Source: Cyanobacteriota bacterium
Lineage (GTDB): Bacteria; Cyanobacteriota; Cyanobacteriia; PCC-6307; Cyanobiaceae
Length of the DNA stretch: 54,782 bases
Reading direction: 5' to 3'
Assembly (NCBI GenBank): GCA_026389265.1
Contig: JAPLIE010000136.1
Location: 1 to 54,782, forward strand
The notes below the pieces were generated by a model. The model was not told the origin of the DNA, made no database searches, and was given only the letters and a program-made list of their open reading frames with translations. The position numbers were made by a program, and so were the translations under genes. Shown here piece after piece: positions 25,691 to 34,118 of the stretch. Numbering within the stretch: the stretch's first letter is position 1; the number at the start of each line of letters is the position of its first letter.

Positions 25691-27796
25691 TCAATTCCCG
25701 AGTCGCCGCCAGAGCCTGTAGGTCGGGTTGGGATCGCCCAGGGGCAGGACGCGTCCGCTGGCATCGAGGTTGCGCCAAAGCCGGAAGCCCAGGGTCTGGA
25801 ACAGATCGGAGGGAATGGCGTTCACGCCGGTTTGGGAGACATGGCTGGCCCCATCCTTGTCGTAGACGTTGATTTCCCCGTAGGGGGTGTAATACGGGGC
25901 GATCGCCTGCTCCTGGATCACCAGATCTGGTTGCGGTTTGATCGCCTCAATCCGGCCGCGCATGCGATCCGGTGGCAAACGTCGCAGATCGGCGTTCACC
26001 TTGTTGTAGCCCGGATCCCGGCGGCTGTAGATCCGCATCGGATCGATCGGACTCACCTGATTCGGATAGCCCTCCAGCGCGGTGGCGATCAGTTCGTCCG
26101 CCAAGACAACGGGCTTTCTGATCGGACCTCCAGCCTCCCGTATCGACGGCAGCAGCGCCCGGCTCAGACGTTGCAAGTCAACCCGGGGAGAGGGCCCTTG
26201 CAGCAGATGGCGGGATTTGCTCCAGAAGCGCTGGGGGTAGGTGCGCGAGCCGCTCGGAATCGGGATGAGCACCAAGATGAACAGCAAGCCGAGCACCATC
26301 CGTCCTGCCACGGTCTTGATCCGAGCCCCGCTGGCCTGCCTGGGGGCATAACCGCCCCTCCTGAACAGGGAGTCGATCAGCAGGGGCAGGGGGGAAAAGA
26401 GAATGACACCCCACATCAATCGGTAGTTGGAGCTGATCTCGTAGGGGAGGTTGATGAACAGGTGGCTGAAGGGCGGCACCAGGAAGGCCATCAGCACCGC
26501 CAGCCCATAGAGGCTCGAGACCTCCCGGTAAACGAAGGCCGTTGGGAGCTGGCCATTGGCCCTGGTTTCCGGCGGGGCCTGGGGCAAGAACAAGGCCCCC
26601 AAACTCGCCAGCAGAGCGGCCACCGCCACCAGTTCGGGCCTTGATCCGGGAGAACGGGGTAGATAGGAGGATGGCAGGTTGGCTTCAGCGATCCCGAGCC
26701 CCTGCAGGAACGACCAGCGCACGATCGGACGAGCTTCTTTCAACACCGGCCAACCGGTTTTGAACCCGAGCACCAGCACCAGCAGCGCCAGGCTGCCCAG
26801 CAACAGCAACACGGCCGTTCGGCGTGGAAGGAGCCTTGGCGAAGTGGCGGCTGTGAGGGATCGCAGCGCCAGCAGCAGCATCATGGGCAGGAGTAGCACC
26901 AGGGTGGTGAGGGCGAAGGCCCCGTGGAGCTTGAGCTCCAGATAGAGGAAGGGCACCATGCCAAACAGCAGGGCCGCCGCCTGGAGGGTGGGTTTCATCC
27001 TCTGGCCCACAAGCCACACCACCAACAGCGCCGATTCCACGAACACGACCGCCGCCAGGATCGAGCCCTGGAGAGCATTGTTCACCAGAAAGGCGATCGA
27101 TTGGTTGCCCAGACCAAACACCATCAGCACCCAGCTCAAACCAGCTGCCAAGGGGCCCACCCTCGACGATCGCAGCAGCCGGAACACGGTGAGGCCCAGC
27201 ACCGCGATCTCCAGCCCGATGGTGGTGCGCTGGGGGAGACCCGAGAGCAGGGCTGTGCTGTCCATGGGGCTGGCCTCCAACAGCGTGGTCCAGAGGGTGC
27301 AGGCCCGCCAGTAGGTGACCACCCGCCAGGTGTTCGTCAGGCAGCTCGTCGGGGGATGGCCGGCCTGGGTCAGTCGCTGAAAGGTGTTGAGGTAGTCGAC
27401 CGTGTCGCCCGGATACTCATAGGGATTCGGGCGAAGGGCGAAGAGCAGGGCGGTGCCAAGGCTGAGGGCAAGAGCCGTGATCACGAACCTCATCCCGGCG
27501 GTGGTGTCGATGCCGGCCGCTTTCCTAGTGGCCCCGTTCCCCTCGGCGGCCCAGAGGCCCCAGAGCGGCGCCAGCAAGCCCCAGCCCAGCAGGAGGGTGA
27601 TGGCGCTTGCGGCGATCAGCAGGAGGGGGCCCCGAACCTGGGGCGGCGTTGGCAGGCTGGCCACCAGCAGCAACGGCAGCAACAGCCCTGTGCCCACAAC
27701 CTGCCCCAGCGCCCCACCCCTGGGCCTAAACAGGGCCAGGCCGTTGAGCAGCACTAGGTCGATCAGAACAACAGGCAGAACAGGCAAACCGGGCAT
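25691..27796 (-). CDS. large polytopic membrane protein, possible GT-C-type glycan enzyme
   Basis: 701 residues, about 12-14 membrane spans up to residue ~525 and a C-terminal soluble domain (about 535-701). The early extracytoplasmic loop RPNPYEYPGDTVDYLNTFQR contains an Asp and aromatic residues of the kind seen in GT-C enzymes, but I cannot assign a family. The C-terminal part has no recognised motif. It sits between the carbamoyltransferase gene and two glycosyltransferase genes; its ATG overlaps the upstream TGA by one base (TGATG), so it is coupled to them. The predicted role is lipid-linked sugar transfer or polymerisation across the inner membrane (inference). Confidence 0.7.
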   Translation of the reverse strand: MPGLPVLPVVLIDLVLLNGLALFRPRGGALGQVVGTGLLLPLLLVASLPTPPQVRGPLLLIAASAITLLLGWGLLAPLWGLWAAEGNGATRKAAGIDTTAGMRFVITALALSLGTALLFALRPNPYEYPGDTVDYLNTFQRLTQAGHPPTSCLTNTWRVVTYWRACTLWTTLLEASPMDSTALLSGLPQRTTIGLEIAVLGLTVFRLLRSSRVGPLAAGLSWVLMVFGLGNQSIAFLVNNALQGSILAAVVFVESALLVVWLVGQRMKPTLQAAALLFGMVPFLYLELKLHGAFALTTLVLLLPMMLLLALRSLTAATSPRLLPRRTAVLLLLGSLALLVLVLGFKTGWPVLKEARPIVRWSFLQGLGIAEANLPSSYLPRSPGSRPELVAVAALLASLGALFLPQAPPETRANGQLPTAFVYREVSSLYGLAVLMAFLVPPFSHLFINLPYEISSNYRLMWGVILFSPLPLLIDSLFRRGGYAPRQASGARIKTVAGRMVLGLLFILVLIPIPSGSRTYPQRFWSKSRHLLQGPSPRVDLQRLSRALLPSIREAGGPIRKPVVLADELIATALEGYPNQVSPIDPMRIYSRRDPGYNKVNADLRRLPPDRMRGRIEAIKPQPDLVIQEQAIAPYYTPYGEINVYDKDGASHVSQTGVNAIPSDLFQTLGFRLWRNLDASGRVLPLGDPNPTYRLWRRLGN

Positions 27797-28941
27797 CAGA
27801 CCAGGTCGTGGAGCAGTTGGGTGAGCTGGATGCCAGTCTCCGCCCAGCTGAAGCGGGCGGCCCGGCGGGGGCCTTCCACGGCGGCATGTCGCGCCAGCGC
27901 AGGCTCCCGCAGGCAGCTTCCGATGGCGTCGGCGATGGCTGCCGGTTGGCGCGGATCGACCAGCAACGCCGCATCCCCCACCACCTCCGGCAGGGCTCCT
28001 GCCCTGGCGGCAACCACAGGGGCACCGCAGGCCATGGCCTCAAGGGCAGGCAATCCGAAACCTTCCCACAAGCTGGGGATCACCAACACCCCGCAGCGGT
28101 TGAGCAGGAGCAGGCGCTCGTGGTCGCTCACCCAGGGGCTCCACTGGCAACGATGGTCGATCCCCAGGTCGCGGGCCAGGGCCTGCAAGCGTGGGGTGAG
28201 GCGAGCATTGTGGGGGCCCACCAGATGCAAGGTTGCCTCCGGATCCCTCAGCAAGGCAAAGGCCTGGAGCATGCGAACGAGGTTTTTGTGGGGGTCGTGG
28301 CGGCTCAGCACCAACACCTCGGCCCCCCGTTCGAGTCCGAGGGGCCTGAGCTCACGGGGATCGAAGCCGAGTCGGATCGTGATGAGGCGGCGGAGCGGCA
28401 CGCCTAGCCGGCCATGCACTTCCTGAGCGGTGGCCTCGGAGTTGCAGAGCACCCTGGTGGCCCGATGCAACACCAGGGGCACATAAGCCAGGTGGTAGGC
28501 CAGCAGGGGTGAAGGTTGGGGGTAGCGCAGCGGCAGCAGGTCGTGGGCCAGCACCACCGACCGCACTCCCCGCAGCAGCGGGGCTTCCGGCAGCGGCGAA
28601 ACCAACAGGGGAGATCCCTGGGCCTTCAGCAGGGTTGGCAGCTGGTTTTGGGTCCAGAGCAGACGGCGCAAGTGCCCCTTGCGGCCATCGGCTGGGGAGA
28701 GATTGGCGGGAATCGGGATGCTGTGGGGCCTGAGCCGGGGGGCGTCCTCCCCTGGAGGATCGGCGGTCGGCTCCAGCAGGGGCACCAAGGCGGGGTCGAG
28801 AGCCGCCACCAAATCCCGGGCCACTACCCCGATGCCGGTGGGCTTCGGGCCGAGGTAGCTGCCATTGAAGAGGGCGAGGGGGCGAAGGCTGCGCCGCGGG
28901 GGGCTGGTAATCGGAGCGGCTGACGCAGAGCCCGAAGCCAT
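27796..28941 (-). CDS. glycosyltransferase, GT4 family
   Basis: 381 residues from the ATG at 28941, the only conventional start before the first strand. GT-B fold: N-terminal LALFNGSYLGPKPTGIGVVA, acceptor part SVVLAHDLLPLRYP, and the C-terminal donor site with SRHDPHKNLVRMLQAFALL and the E-x7-E motif PSLWEGFGLPALEAMACGAP. It transfers a sugar from a nucleotide donor with retention. The first 118 bases overlap the end of the upstream GT2 gene, an unusually long overlap. The stop overlaps the start of the large membrane protein gene. Confidence 0.85.
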   Translation of the reverse strand: MASGSASAAPITSPPRRSLRPLALFNGSYLGPKPTGIGVVARDLVAALDPALVPLLEPTADPPGEDAPRLRPHSIPIPANLSPADGRKGHLRRLLWTQNQLPTLLKAQGSPLLVSPLPEAPLLRGVRSVVLAHDLLPLRYPQPSPLLAYHLAYVPLVLHRATRVLCNSEATAQEVHGRLGVPLRRLITIRLGFDPRELRPLGLERGAEVLVLSRHDPHKNLVRMLQAFALLRDPEATLHLVGPHNARLTPRLQALARDLGIDHRCQWSPWVSDHERLLLLNRCGVLVIPSLWEGFGLPALEAMACGAPVVAARAGALPEVVGDAALLVDPRQPAAIADAIGSCLREPALARHAAVEGPRRAARFSWAETGIQLTQLLHDLV

Positions 28942-29777
28942 CCTCGCAACACAGCGATGCTCTGTTGGGGCTGGAACGGCAACCTCGCCAGAGCCGTCGC
29001 CAGCAGCCGCAGGCCCCTGAGGATCCTGACCCAGCTTGGGGTGTGCCGTTGCAGGAATCGCCAATAGCTAAGGGTGTTGAGCTCCACTCTCCGGCTGCGG
29101 CTGCCGCCGCTGCCACTGCCCCGTTGATGGGCGATGGCCACGGCCGAGGTCCAAAGGCAGGTGGCGTCGCCAGCGCCGAGGCGCAGGCAGAGGTCCATGT
29201 CTTCGTAGTACAGCGGCAGGCCCGGATCGAACCGGGCCGGGGGATGGTGGGCGGTCGGCCGCAGGGCGAGGCTGCAGCCGCTCAGCCAGTCGAGCGACAG
29301 GGTTGTGGATCGGGCTGCTCCCAGGTGGGTGGGCTCGATTCGCCGGCGCCGGAAGGCGAGGCCTGGCGTGATCCACCCCCCGCTGGGTTCGAGCTCTCCC
29401 TCCGGGCTCCAGACCGCAGTGCCCACGAGGCCACCATCGGGGAGGTTGGCCAGCAGGCGGCTGAAGCGTTCGATCAGATCGGGTTCCGGCAGGCTGGCAT
29501 CGGGATTCAGCAGCCAGACCCACCCTGTCCAGCCTTGGCGTTCCAGGATGTCCAGGGCGCGGTTGCACCCCTCCCCGAATCCCGCCCCTTCCTCTCCAGC
29601 AACGATCAGCAGAGCCAGTCGATCAGAGTCCGGTGCGGCCAGGGATCCTTTGCACCGCAACGGTGCGGACAGTGGCGCATTATCGACCACCACCCACTGG
29701 ATGGGGAGCTGGGTTTGCCGGATCAGGTCGGCTGCGAGCCCCTCCAGCGGTTCTTGGCTGTGGTAGGCCACCGTCAC
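28824..29777 (-). CDS. glycosyltransferase, GT2 family (rhamnosyltransferase-like)
   Basis: 317 residues. GT-A fold: VTVAYHSQEPLEGLA, WVVVDNAPL, GFGEGCNRALD, the DxD-like VWLLNPDASL and the acceptor-side FDPGLPLYYEDMDLCLRLG with the YYEDxD motif seen in rhamnosyltransferase-like GT2 enzymes. The start is GTG at 29777; the first strand begins two residues earlier (LTI), so a CTG or an unseen upstream start is possible. The C-terminal 39 codons overlap the next gene. Divergent to cca, 105 bp away. Confidence 0.83.
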   Translation of the reverse strand: MTVAYHSQEPLEGLAADLIRQTQLPIQWVVVDNAPLSAPLRCKGSLAAPDSDRLALLIVAGEEGAGFGEGCNRALDILERQGWTGWVWLLNPDASLPEPDLIERFSRLLANLPDGGLVGTAVWSPEGELEPSGGWITPGLAFRRRRIEPTHLGAARSTTLSLDWLSGCSLALRPTAHHPPARFDPGLPLYYEDMDLCLRLGAGDATCLWTSAVAIAHQRGSGSGGSRSRRVELNTLSYWRFLQRHTPSWVRILRGLRLLATALARLPFQPQQSIAVLRGWLRALRQPLRLPAPRGAAFAPSPSSMAATSARSPPASG

Positions 29778-29882
29778 GATGGTCAGGGCTGGGGTGCGGT
29801 GGTCGGCTGGGGCGGTCAGACTGCACTGGTGCGGCTTGGAGCCAGTCTGGGGTCTGCCGTTGATCGTCCAGCCATTCCCGGG

Positions 29883-31208
29883 ATGGATCTACCTGGTGTG
29901 CCGCCCCAGCTGTTTGAGCTGCTGGTCGCCAGTGCGGGGGGCAGCCGCATTGCCCTGGTTGGAGGGGCCGTGAGGGATCTGCTGCTCCATCGTGTTCATC
30001 ACGATCCCTGGCGGGGTCTCCCCGATCTGGATCTGGTGGTGGAGGGCGACGGGACGGCAGAACCAGCGGCGCCGCTGCTCGCGCGGCGGCTGGCGAATCG
30101 TCTGCCCAGCCCTGTGCGCTCGTGGAAGGAGCACGGGGCCTATGGCACCGTTGAAATGGCCCTGCAACTTCCCCGGAGCCCCCAGGGCGAGCCACCATCA
30201 GGCCCGCTGGCCCCCGCTGGCCTTCTCCCCCCGGCTGGCGATGGTTCCCCTGGCGCGGCTGGAGCTGGCGTGATGATCCTGCTGGACGTGGCCAGCGCGC
30301 GCCACGAGAGCTATCCGGTGGCCGGCGACAATCCGCTAGTGAGTTTCGGCCGGTTGGAGCACGATCTGGCTCGTCGTGACTTCAGCATCAATGCCATGGC
30401 CCTGCTGCTGGAGGGGCCTGCCCTGCTCGATCCCCATGGCGGCCAAGCGGATCTGGCCGAGCGCAAGCTGCGGCTGCTGCATGCCGCCAGCGTTCGTGAT
30501 GATCCAACCCGTCTGCTCCGGGCGGCCCGCTACGCGGCCAGACTCGGATTCAGTCTTGCCTTGGAAAGCCAGGAGCAGGCCCGCCAGACCCTGGCGGATT
30601 GGCCCTGGGCTTGGCATCCCGGTGATCCGCCTGGGGAAGCTCCTGCCGCTCTGGGCACCCGGCTGCGGATGGAGTTGCAGCTGTTGCTGGAACGGGAGCC
30701 CTGGCCCCAGGCCCTGGCGGCCCTGCAGCAGTGGAAAGGCCTGCTGCTGCTCGACCCGGCCCTCCAAGCCGACCGAACCTGGCGACGGCGCCTGCGCTGG
30801 GCGGACCGCCTCGGTGTGCCCCTGATCGTGGCCCTGGCGGCGGGCGCCAGAGATCCCCTCGCCCTGGCGGAACGGCTCCAGCTCCCCCAGCGACAGCAGC
30901 ACCTGCTGGCGGCCTTCCTGGAGCTGCGCCAGCGGATCGGCCGGGAGGGACCTGATGCGGACCGCTCCCCTTCCCGGTGGACGGCCCTATTGGAACGCCG
31001 GGCCACCCCCCCTCTGGCCGTAGCGCTGGCCCTGGCGGCAGGAGTTGGCCCGCGGCGACCCCTGGTGCGGTGGTGGTTCCGCTGGCGCCATCTTGGCTCC
31101 GCTGTCAGTGCAAGGGAGCTGATGAGCCAGGGCGTGGTGCCCGGCCCAGCCCTAGGGAGACGGTTGCGGAATCTGCGGGATGCCCGACTGCGGCAAGAAC
31201 GCTGCTGA
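29883..31208 (+). CDS. cca: CCA tRNA nucleotidyltransferase / poly(A) polymerase family
   Basis: 441 residues. Class II nucleotidyltransferase head: RIALVGGAVRDLLL, the DxD catalytic pair in LPDLDLVVEGDG, then LLDVASARHESYP, LARRDFSINAMALLL and DDPTRLLRAARYAARLGFSL. It adds or repairs the CCA end of tRNAs; some cyanobacteria split CC- and A-addition, which cannot be judged here. A Pro/Gly/Ala-rich insert of about 35 residues (about 100-135) interrupts the head domain between YGTVEMALQL and the ILLDVASAR strand. The ATG at 29883 precedes the first helix by a few residues. It is a housekeeping gene inside the glycan locus. Confidence 0.88.
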   Translation: MDLPGVPPQLFELLVASAGGSRIALVGGAVRDLLLHRVHHDPWRGLPDLDLVVEGDGTAEPAAPLLARRLANRLPSPVRSWKEHGAYGTVEMALQLPRSPQGEPPSGPLAPAGLLPPAGDGSPGAAGAGVMILLDVASARHESYPVAGDNPLVSFGRLEHDLARRDFSINAMALLLEGPALLDPHGGQADLAERKLRLLHAASVRDDPTRLLRAARYAARLGFSLALESQEQARQTLADWPWAWHPGDPPGEAPAALGTRLRMELQLLLEREPWPQALAALQQWKGLLLLDPALQADRTWRRRLRWADRLGVPLIVALAAGARDPLALAERLQLPQRQQHLLAAFLELRQRIGREGPDADRSPSRWTALLERRATPPLAVALALAAGVGPRRPLVRWWFRWRHLGSAVSARELMSQGVVPGPALGRRLRNLRDARLRQERC

Positions 31209-31278
31209 AGCCGGCTGCGGTGAAACACTCTGCCGCGCCGCTCCACTACCATCCGGCAGTTCTCGGTTATCGGTCGCC

Positions 31279-31593
31279 ATGGAAAGTCTCACCGTTCTGA
31301 AATTCAGCTCGGAAGACTGCGGCACCTGCCATCGGATGAGCAACTACGACGCCAGGGTGGCGGAAGAGCTGGGACTGGAATTCGTGAGTGTGCTGCTGCA
31401 GGACACCCACACCTACCGTCGCTATCGCAAGGTGCTGTTGGCCCAGTACCCCAACAAGGAAGGAATGGGCTGGCCCACCTACCTGGTGGTGAGCAATCCC
31501 GAGTCCGACTTCGTCATCCATGGCGAAGTCAAGGGAGGCATGCCCAAAGGAGATTTCCGCGAGCGGATCCTCGCCACCCTCCCCCAGGCCTGA
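31279..31593 (+). CDS. thioredoxin-like protein with CGTC motif
   Basis: 104 residues, cytoplasmic. A thioredoxin-type start (LTVLKFSSEDCGTCHRMSNY) carries the redox pair C-G-T-C, and the cis-Pro segment is GMGWPTYLVVSN. CGTC differs from the CGPC of classical thioredoxin. It is common in cyanobacteria as a stand-alone thioredoxin-like protein whose partner I cannot name. The ATG at 31279 is 70 bp past cca on the same strand and converges with galE. Confidence 0.82.
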   Translation: MESLTVLKFSSEDCGTCHRMSNYDARVAEELGLEFVSVLLQDTHTYRRYRKVLLAQYPNKEGMGWPTYLVVSNPESDFVIHGEVKGGMPKGDFRERILATLPQA

Positions 31594-31620
31594 ACCCCCG
31601 GTTTCAAGGGTTTGAGGCCT
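31586..31620. terminator. candidate bidirectional terminator between thioredoxin-like gene and galE
   Basis: AGGCCTGAACCC (31586-31597) faces GGGTTTGAGGCCT (31608-31620), a near-perfect stem with one bulge. It spans both stop codons of two convergent genes that are 10 bp apart. There are no long T-runs, so efficiency is uncertain. Confidence 0.5.
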
Positions 31621-32656
31621 GGGAACTGAATCCATCCGGATGGCTGCTCTGCCAGGCCCATCCGTCCAGGCACATGGTCTCAAGATCCCTGCGCGTGCGC
31701 CATCCAAGCCTGCGCTCTGCTTCGGATGGATCCGCCACCGAGCGGGCCGCATCCCCGGCTCGGCGTGGAGCCACGCCATAGGGAACGGTCCGCCCACTGG
31801 CTGCCTCGAAGGCCCGCACCACCTCCAGCACCGAATGGCCGATGCCGCTGCCGAGATTGAGGGTCAGCAGCTGGGGTTGTTCGTTCCAGAGCACCTCCAG
31901 GGCTGCCAGATGACCTTCCGCCAGGTCCATCACGTGGATGTAGTCCCGAATCCCGGTGCCGTCCGCCGTTGGCCAGTCGTCTCCGTAGATCTGTAAGCGG
32001 GCGATTCGGCCCACCGCCACCTGGCTCACGTAAGGGAAAAGGTTGTCGGGCGGACCGAGAGGATTTTCACCGATTTGACCGCTGGGATGGGCACCCACTG
32101 GATTGAAGTAGCGCAGGCGAGCGATGCGCCAGTGGGTCTCGCTCGTTGCCAGGTCGGCCAGCATCCGCTCGACCGCGGCTTTGGTGTGGCCGTAGGGGTT
32201 GATGGGCAACACCGGTGCCGTTTCCTGGATCGGAATCGTTTCCGGGAAGCCGTAGACCGTGGCGCTGCTGCTGAAAACCAGCGTGTGGCAGCCGTTGCGG
32301 GCCATGGCACTCAGCAGCTGGGTGCTGCCGCCCACATTCACATCCCAGTAGAGCAGCGGTTGATGCACCGACTGCGCCACAGCCTTGAGGCCGGCGAAAT
32401 GGATCACAGCATCACAGCGGCCGGCCATCGCTGAGAAGGCCCGATCAAGGCTCGACGGCTGACGTAGATCGCCTTCGATCACGGTGAGGCGTTCCGACGC
32501 AACCCCGCCGGCCAGCTCCAGCACCCGCCGCAGGCTGGCGGGGTTGCTGGTGACGAAGCTATCGAGCACCACCAGCCGATGTCCGGCCTGCAGGAGCACC
32601 AAGCAGGTGTGACTGCCGATGAAGCCCGCCCCGCCTGTGATCAGTACCTGGGCCAT
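31604..32656 (-). CDS. galE: UDP-glucose 4-epimerase
   Basis: 350 residues, extended short-chain dehydrogenase. [19 protein letters not shown] binds NAD; VIHFAGLKAVAQSV, TLVFSSSATVYG and the catalytic YxxxK in NPYGHTKAAVERML are present; LRYFNPVGAHPSG and GTGIRDYIHVMDLAEGH are GalE hallmarks. It interconverts UDP-glucose and UDP-galactose (possibly the N-acetyl forms), supplying donors for the surrounding glycosyltransferases. The start is ATG at 32656. Confidence 0.95.
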   Translation of the reverse strand: MAQVLITGGAGFIGSHTCLVLLQAGHRLVVLDSFVTSNPASLRRVLELAGGVASERLTVIEGDLRQPSSLDRAFSAMAGRCDAVIHFAGLKAVAQSVHQPLLYWDVNVGGSTQLLSAMARNGCHTLVFSSSATVYGFPETIPIQETAPVLPINPYGHTKAAVERMLADLATSETHWRIARLRYFNPVGAHPSGQIGENPLGPPDNLFPYVSQVAVGRIARLQIYGDDWPTADGTGIRDYIHVMDLAEGHLAALEVLWNEQPQLLTLNLGSGIGHSVLEVVRAFEAASGRTVPYGVAPRRAGDAARSVADPSEAERRLGWRTRRDLETMCLDGWAWQSSHPDGFSSQASNP

Positions 32657-32732
32657 GGGCCGAAGTTAGGGCAGGACAGACCCCCGCCAGGTGGACTGCG
32701 GTGCCCAAGGGCCCATGACGGCTGCGCGGCGA

Positions 32733-34088
32733 TCAGCCTGGGCTCAGCTGATGTGGCACAGCCCCTTGACCCCTGGCGACAAGGCGCAAGGTTTTGATCA
32801 AGATCAAGACATCCAGCATCAGATTGGCGTTGCGCAGGTAGTAGAGGTCGTAGCTCAGTTTCATGCGGCTGTCCTCAATGCTGGCGCCGTAGGGGTAGCA
32901 AACCTGGGCCCAGCCACTCAGCCCTGGCCTGACCCAGTGCCGGACTCGGTAGTGGGGAATCTTCTCCTCCAGATCAAGCTCTAACTCCGGCCGTTCTGGT
33001 CGGGGCCCGATCAGGCTCATGTCGCCGCTGAGCACGCTCACCAGTTGAGGGAGTTCATCGATTCGGAGCCTGCGCAGCCAGCTGCCCACGGTGGTAATCC
33101 GGGCATCGTTGCGGCTGGCCCAGCGGGCACCGCTGCTTTCGGCGTTCTGGCGCATGCTGCGGAGTTTCCAGATCAGGATCCTTTCCCCGTAAAGGCCGGT
33201 GCGCTGCTGCCCGTAGAAAATGGGGCCCCCATCCTCCAAACGAATCAGGGCGGCAGCCGCCAGCAATAGGGGTGCTGTGAGGAGCAGCAACCCAGAAGCC
33301 ACCACGAGGTCCCCCAGACGTTTAAGCCTCCAGCCCCAGCGGCCGGGCTGCAGTTCGAACCCTTCGGCCTGCACCAGCCAGCGGCTTGAGAACAGTTCCG
33401 GCGGCACCCTCTGCAGATGTTGTTCCGCCCAGACCACCAGGCTGCAGATGCTGCTGCCGCTTCCCCTTCGGGCCAGCAGGCCTTGGAGCAAGCCATCATC
33501 AAGCCGGGCGCTTTCGCTGACGGCGATGGCATCGATATTCCCGGCCTCGGGAAGATTGAGGGCCCCCAGATCGTCGCCATCACAGAACAGGAGCTGATGG
33601 GTGTGGCTTTCGCTGCCAAGCTCCCGGCGCAGGATGTCCAGTTCTTCCCCATCCCCCACGAGCAGCCAGCGCTGCCCCTGTCGCCGCCGATTCGTGATCC
33701 AGATCTGGCCAAGGGCCGACCCTGCGAAAACCGTGCCCAGCAGAGGCAGCAGAAAGCTCCGGAAGGTGCGGGGATCCTCCACCTTCAGCCCCCAGCTCAG
33801 CACCACGACCACGCAGGTCAAAACAAGAAGCGGCACGATGGCTGTTGTGACCAGCCGCTTGCGCTGAGAATCCTGTTGACCTTGCTCCGGGCTGGAGTAG
33901 CGCCCGAGCAGGTAGGAGCTGCCCACCCAGAGGAGGATCAGGATGGCCACCGATGGAGTGATCCAGACCCACTGATGGAAACGCCGCCAGAAGAACAGGT
34001 TGTAAACAACGATCAGCAGGCCTGTGTCGGCTAGGGCCAAGGCCAGCAGCATCCACCGCTGTCTGAGCCAGGGTGTGCGCCACCACAT
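32733..34088 (-). CDS. polyprenyl-phosphate sugar-1-phosphate transferase (WbaP/WcaJ type)
   Basis: 451 residues. Four N-terminal membrane spans (about 14-130), a cytoplasmic nucleotide-binding-like linker, and the catalytic domain from about 254 (RLKRLGDLVVASGLLLL). Key features: ILIWKLRSMRQNAE, Asp344-Glu345 in RLRIDELPQL, GDMSLIGPRPERPE and VRPGLSGWAQV. This is a complete bacterial sugar transferase signature; the enzyme loads the first sugar phosphate onto undecaprenyl phosphate and starts repeat-unit synthesis. The sugar cannot be told from sequence. ATG at 34088; its start faces that of a degenerate paralogue about 30 bp away. Confidence 0.92.
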   Translation of the reverse strand: MWWRTPWLRQRWMLLALALADTGLLIVVYNLFFWRRFHQWVWITPSVAILILLWVGSSYLLGRYSSPEQGQQDSQRKRLVTTAIVPLLVLTCVVVVLSWGLKVEDPRTFRSFLLPLLGTVFAGSALGQIWITNRRRQGQRWLLVGDGEELDILRRELGSESHTHQLLFCDGDDLGALNLPEAGNIDAIAVSESARLDDGLLQGLLARRGSGSSICSLVVWAEQHLQRVPPELFSSRWLVQAEGFELQPGRWGWRLKRLGDLVVASGLLLLTAPLLLAAAALIRLEDGGPIFYGQQRTGLYGERILIWKLRSMRQNAESSGARWASRNDARITTVGSWLRRLRIDELPQLVSVLSGDMSLIGPRPERPELELDLEEKIPHYRVRHWVRPGLSGWAQVCYPYGASIEDSRMKLSYDLYYLRNANLMLDVLILIKTLRLVARGQGAVPHQLSPG

Positions 34089-34118
34089 TGCGTGCTTCTT
34101 CCAACCATCTGCGACTCT

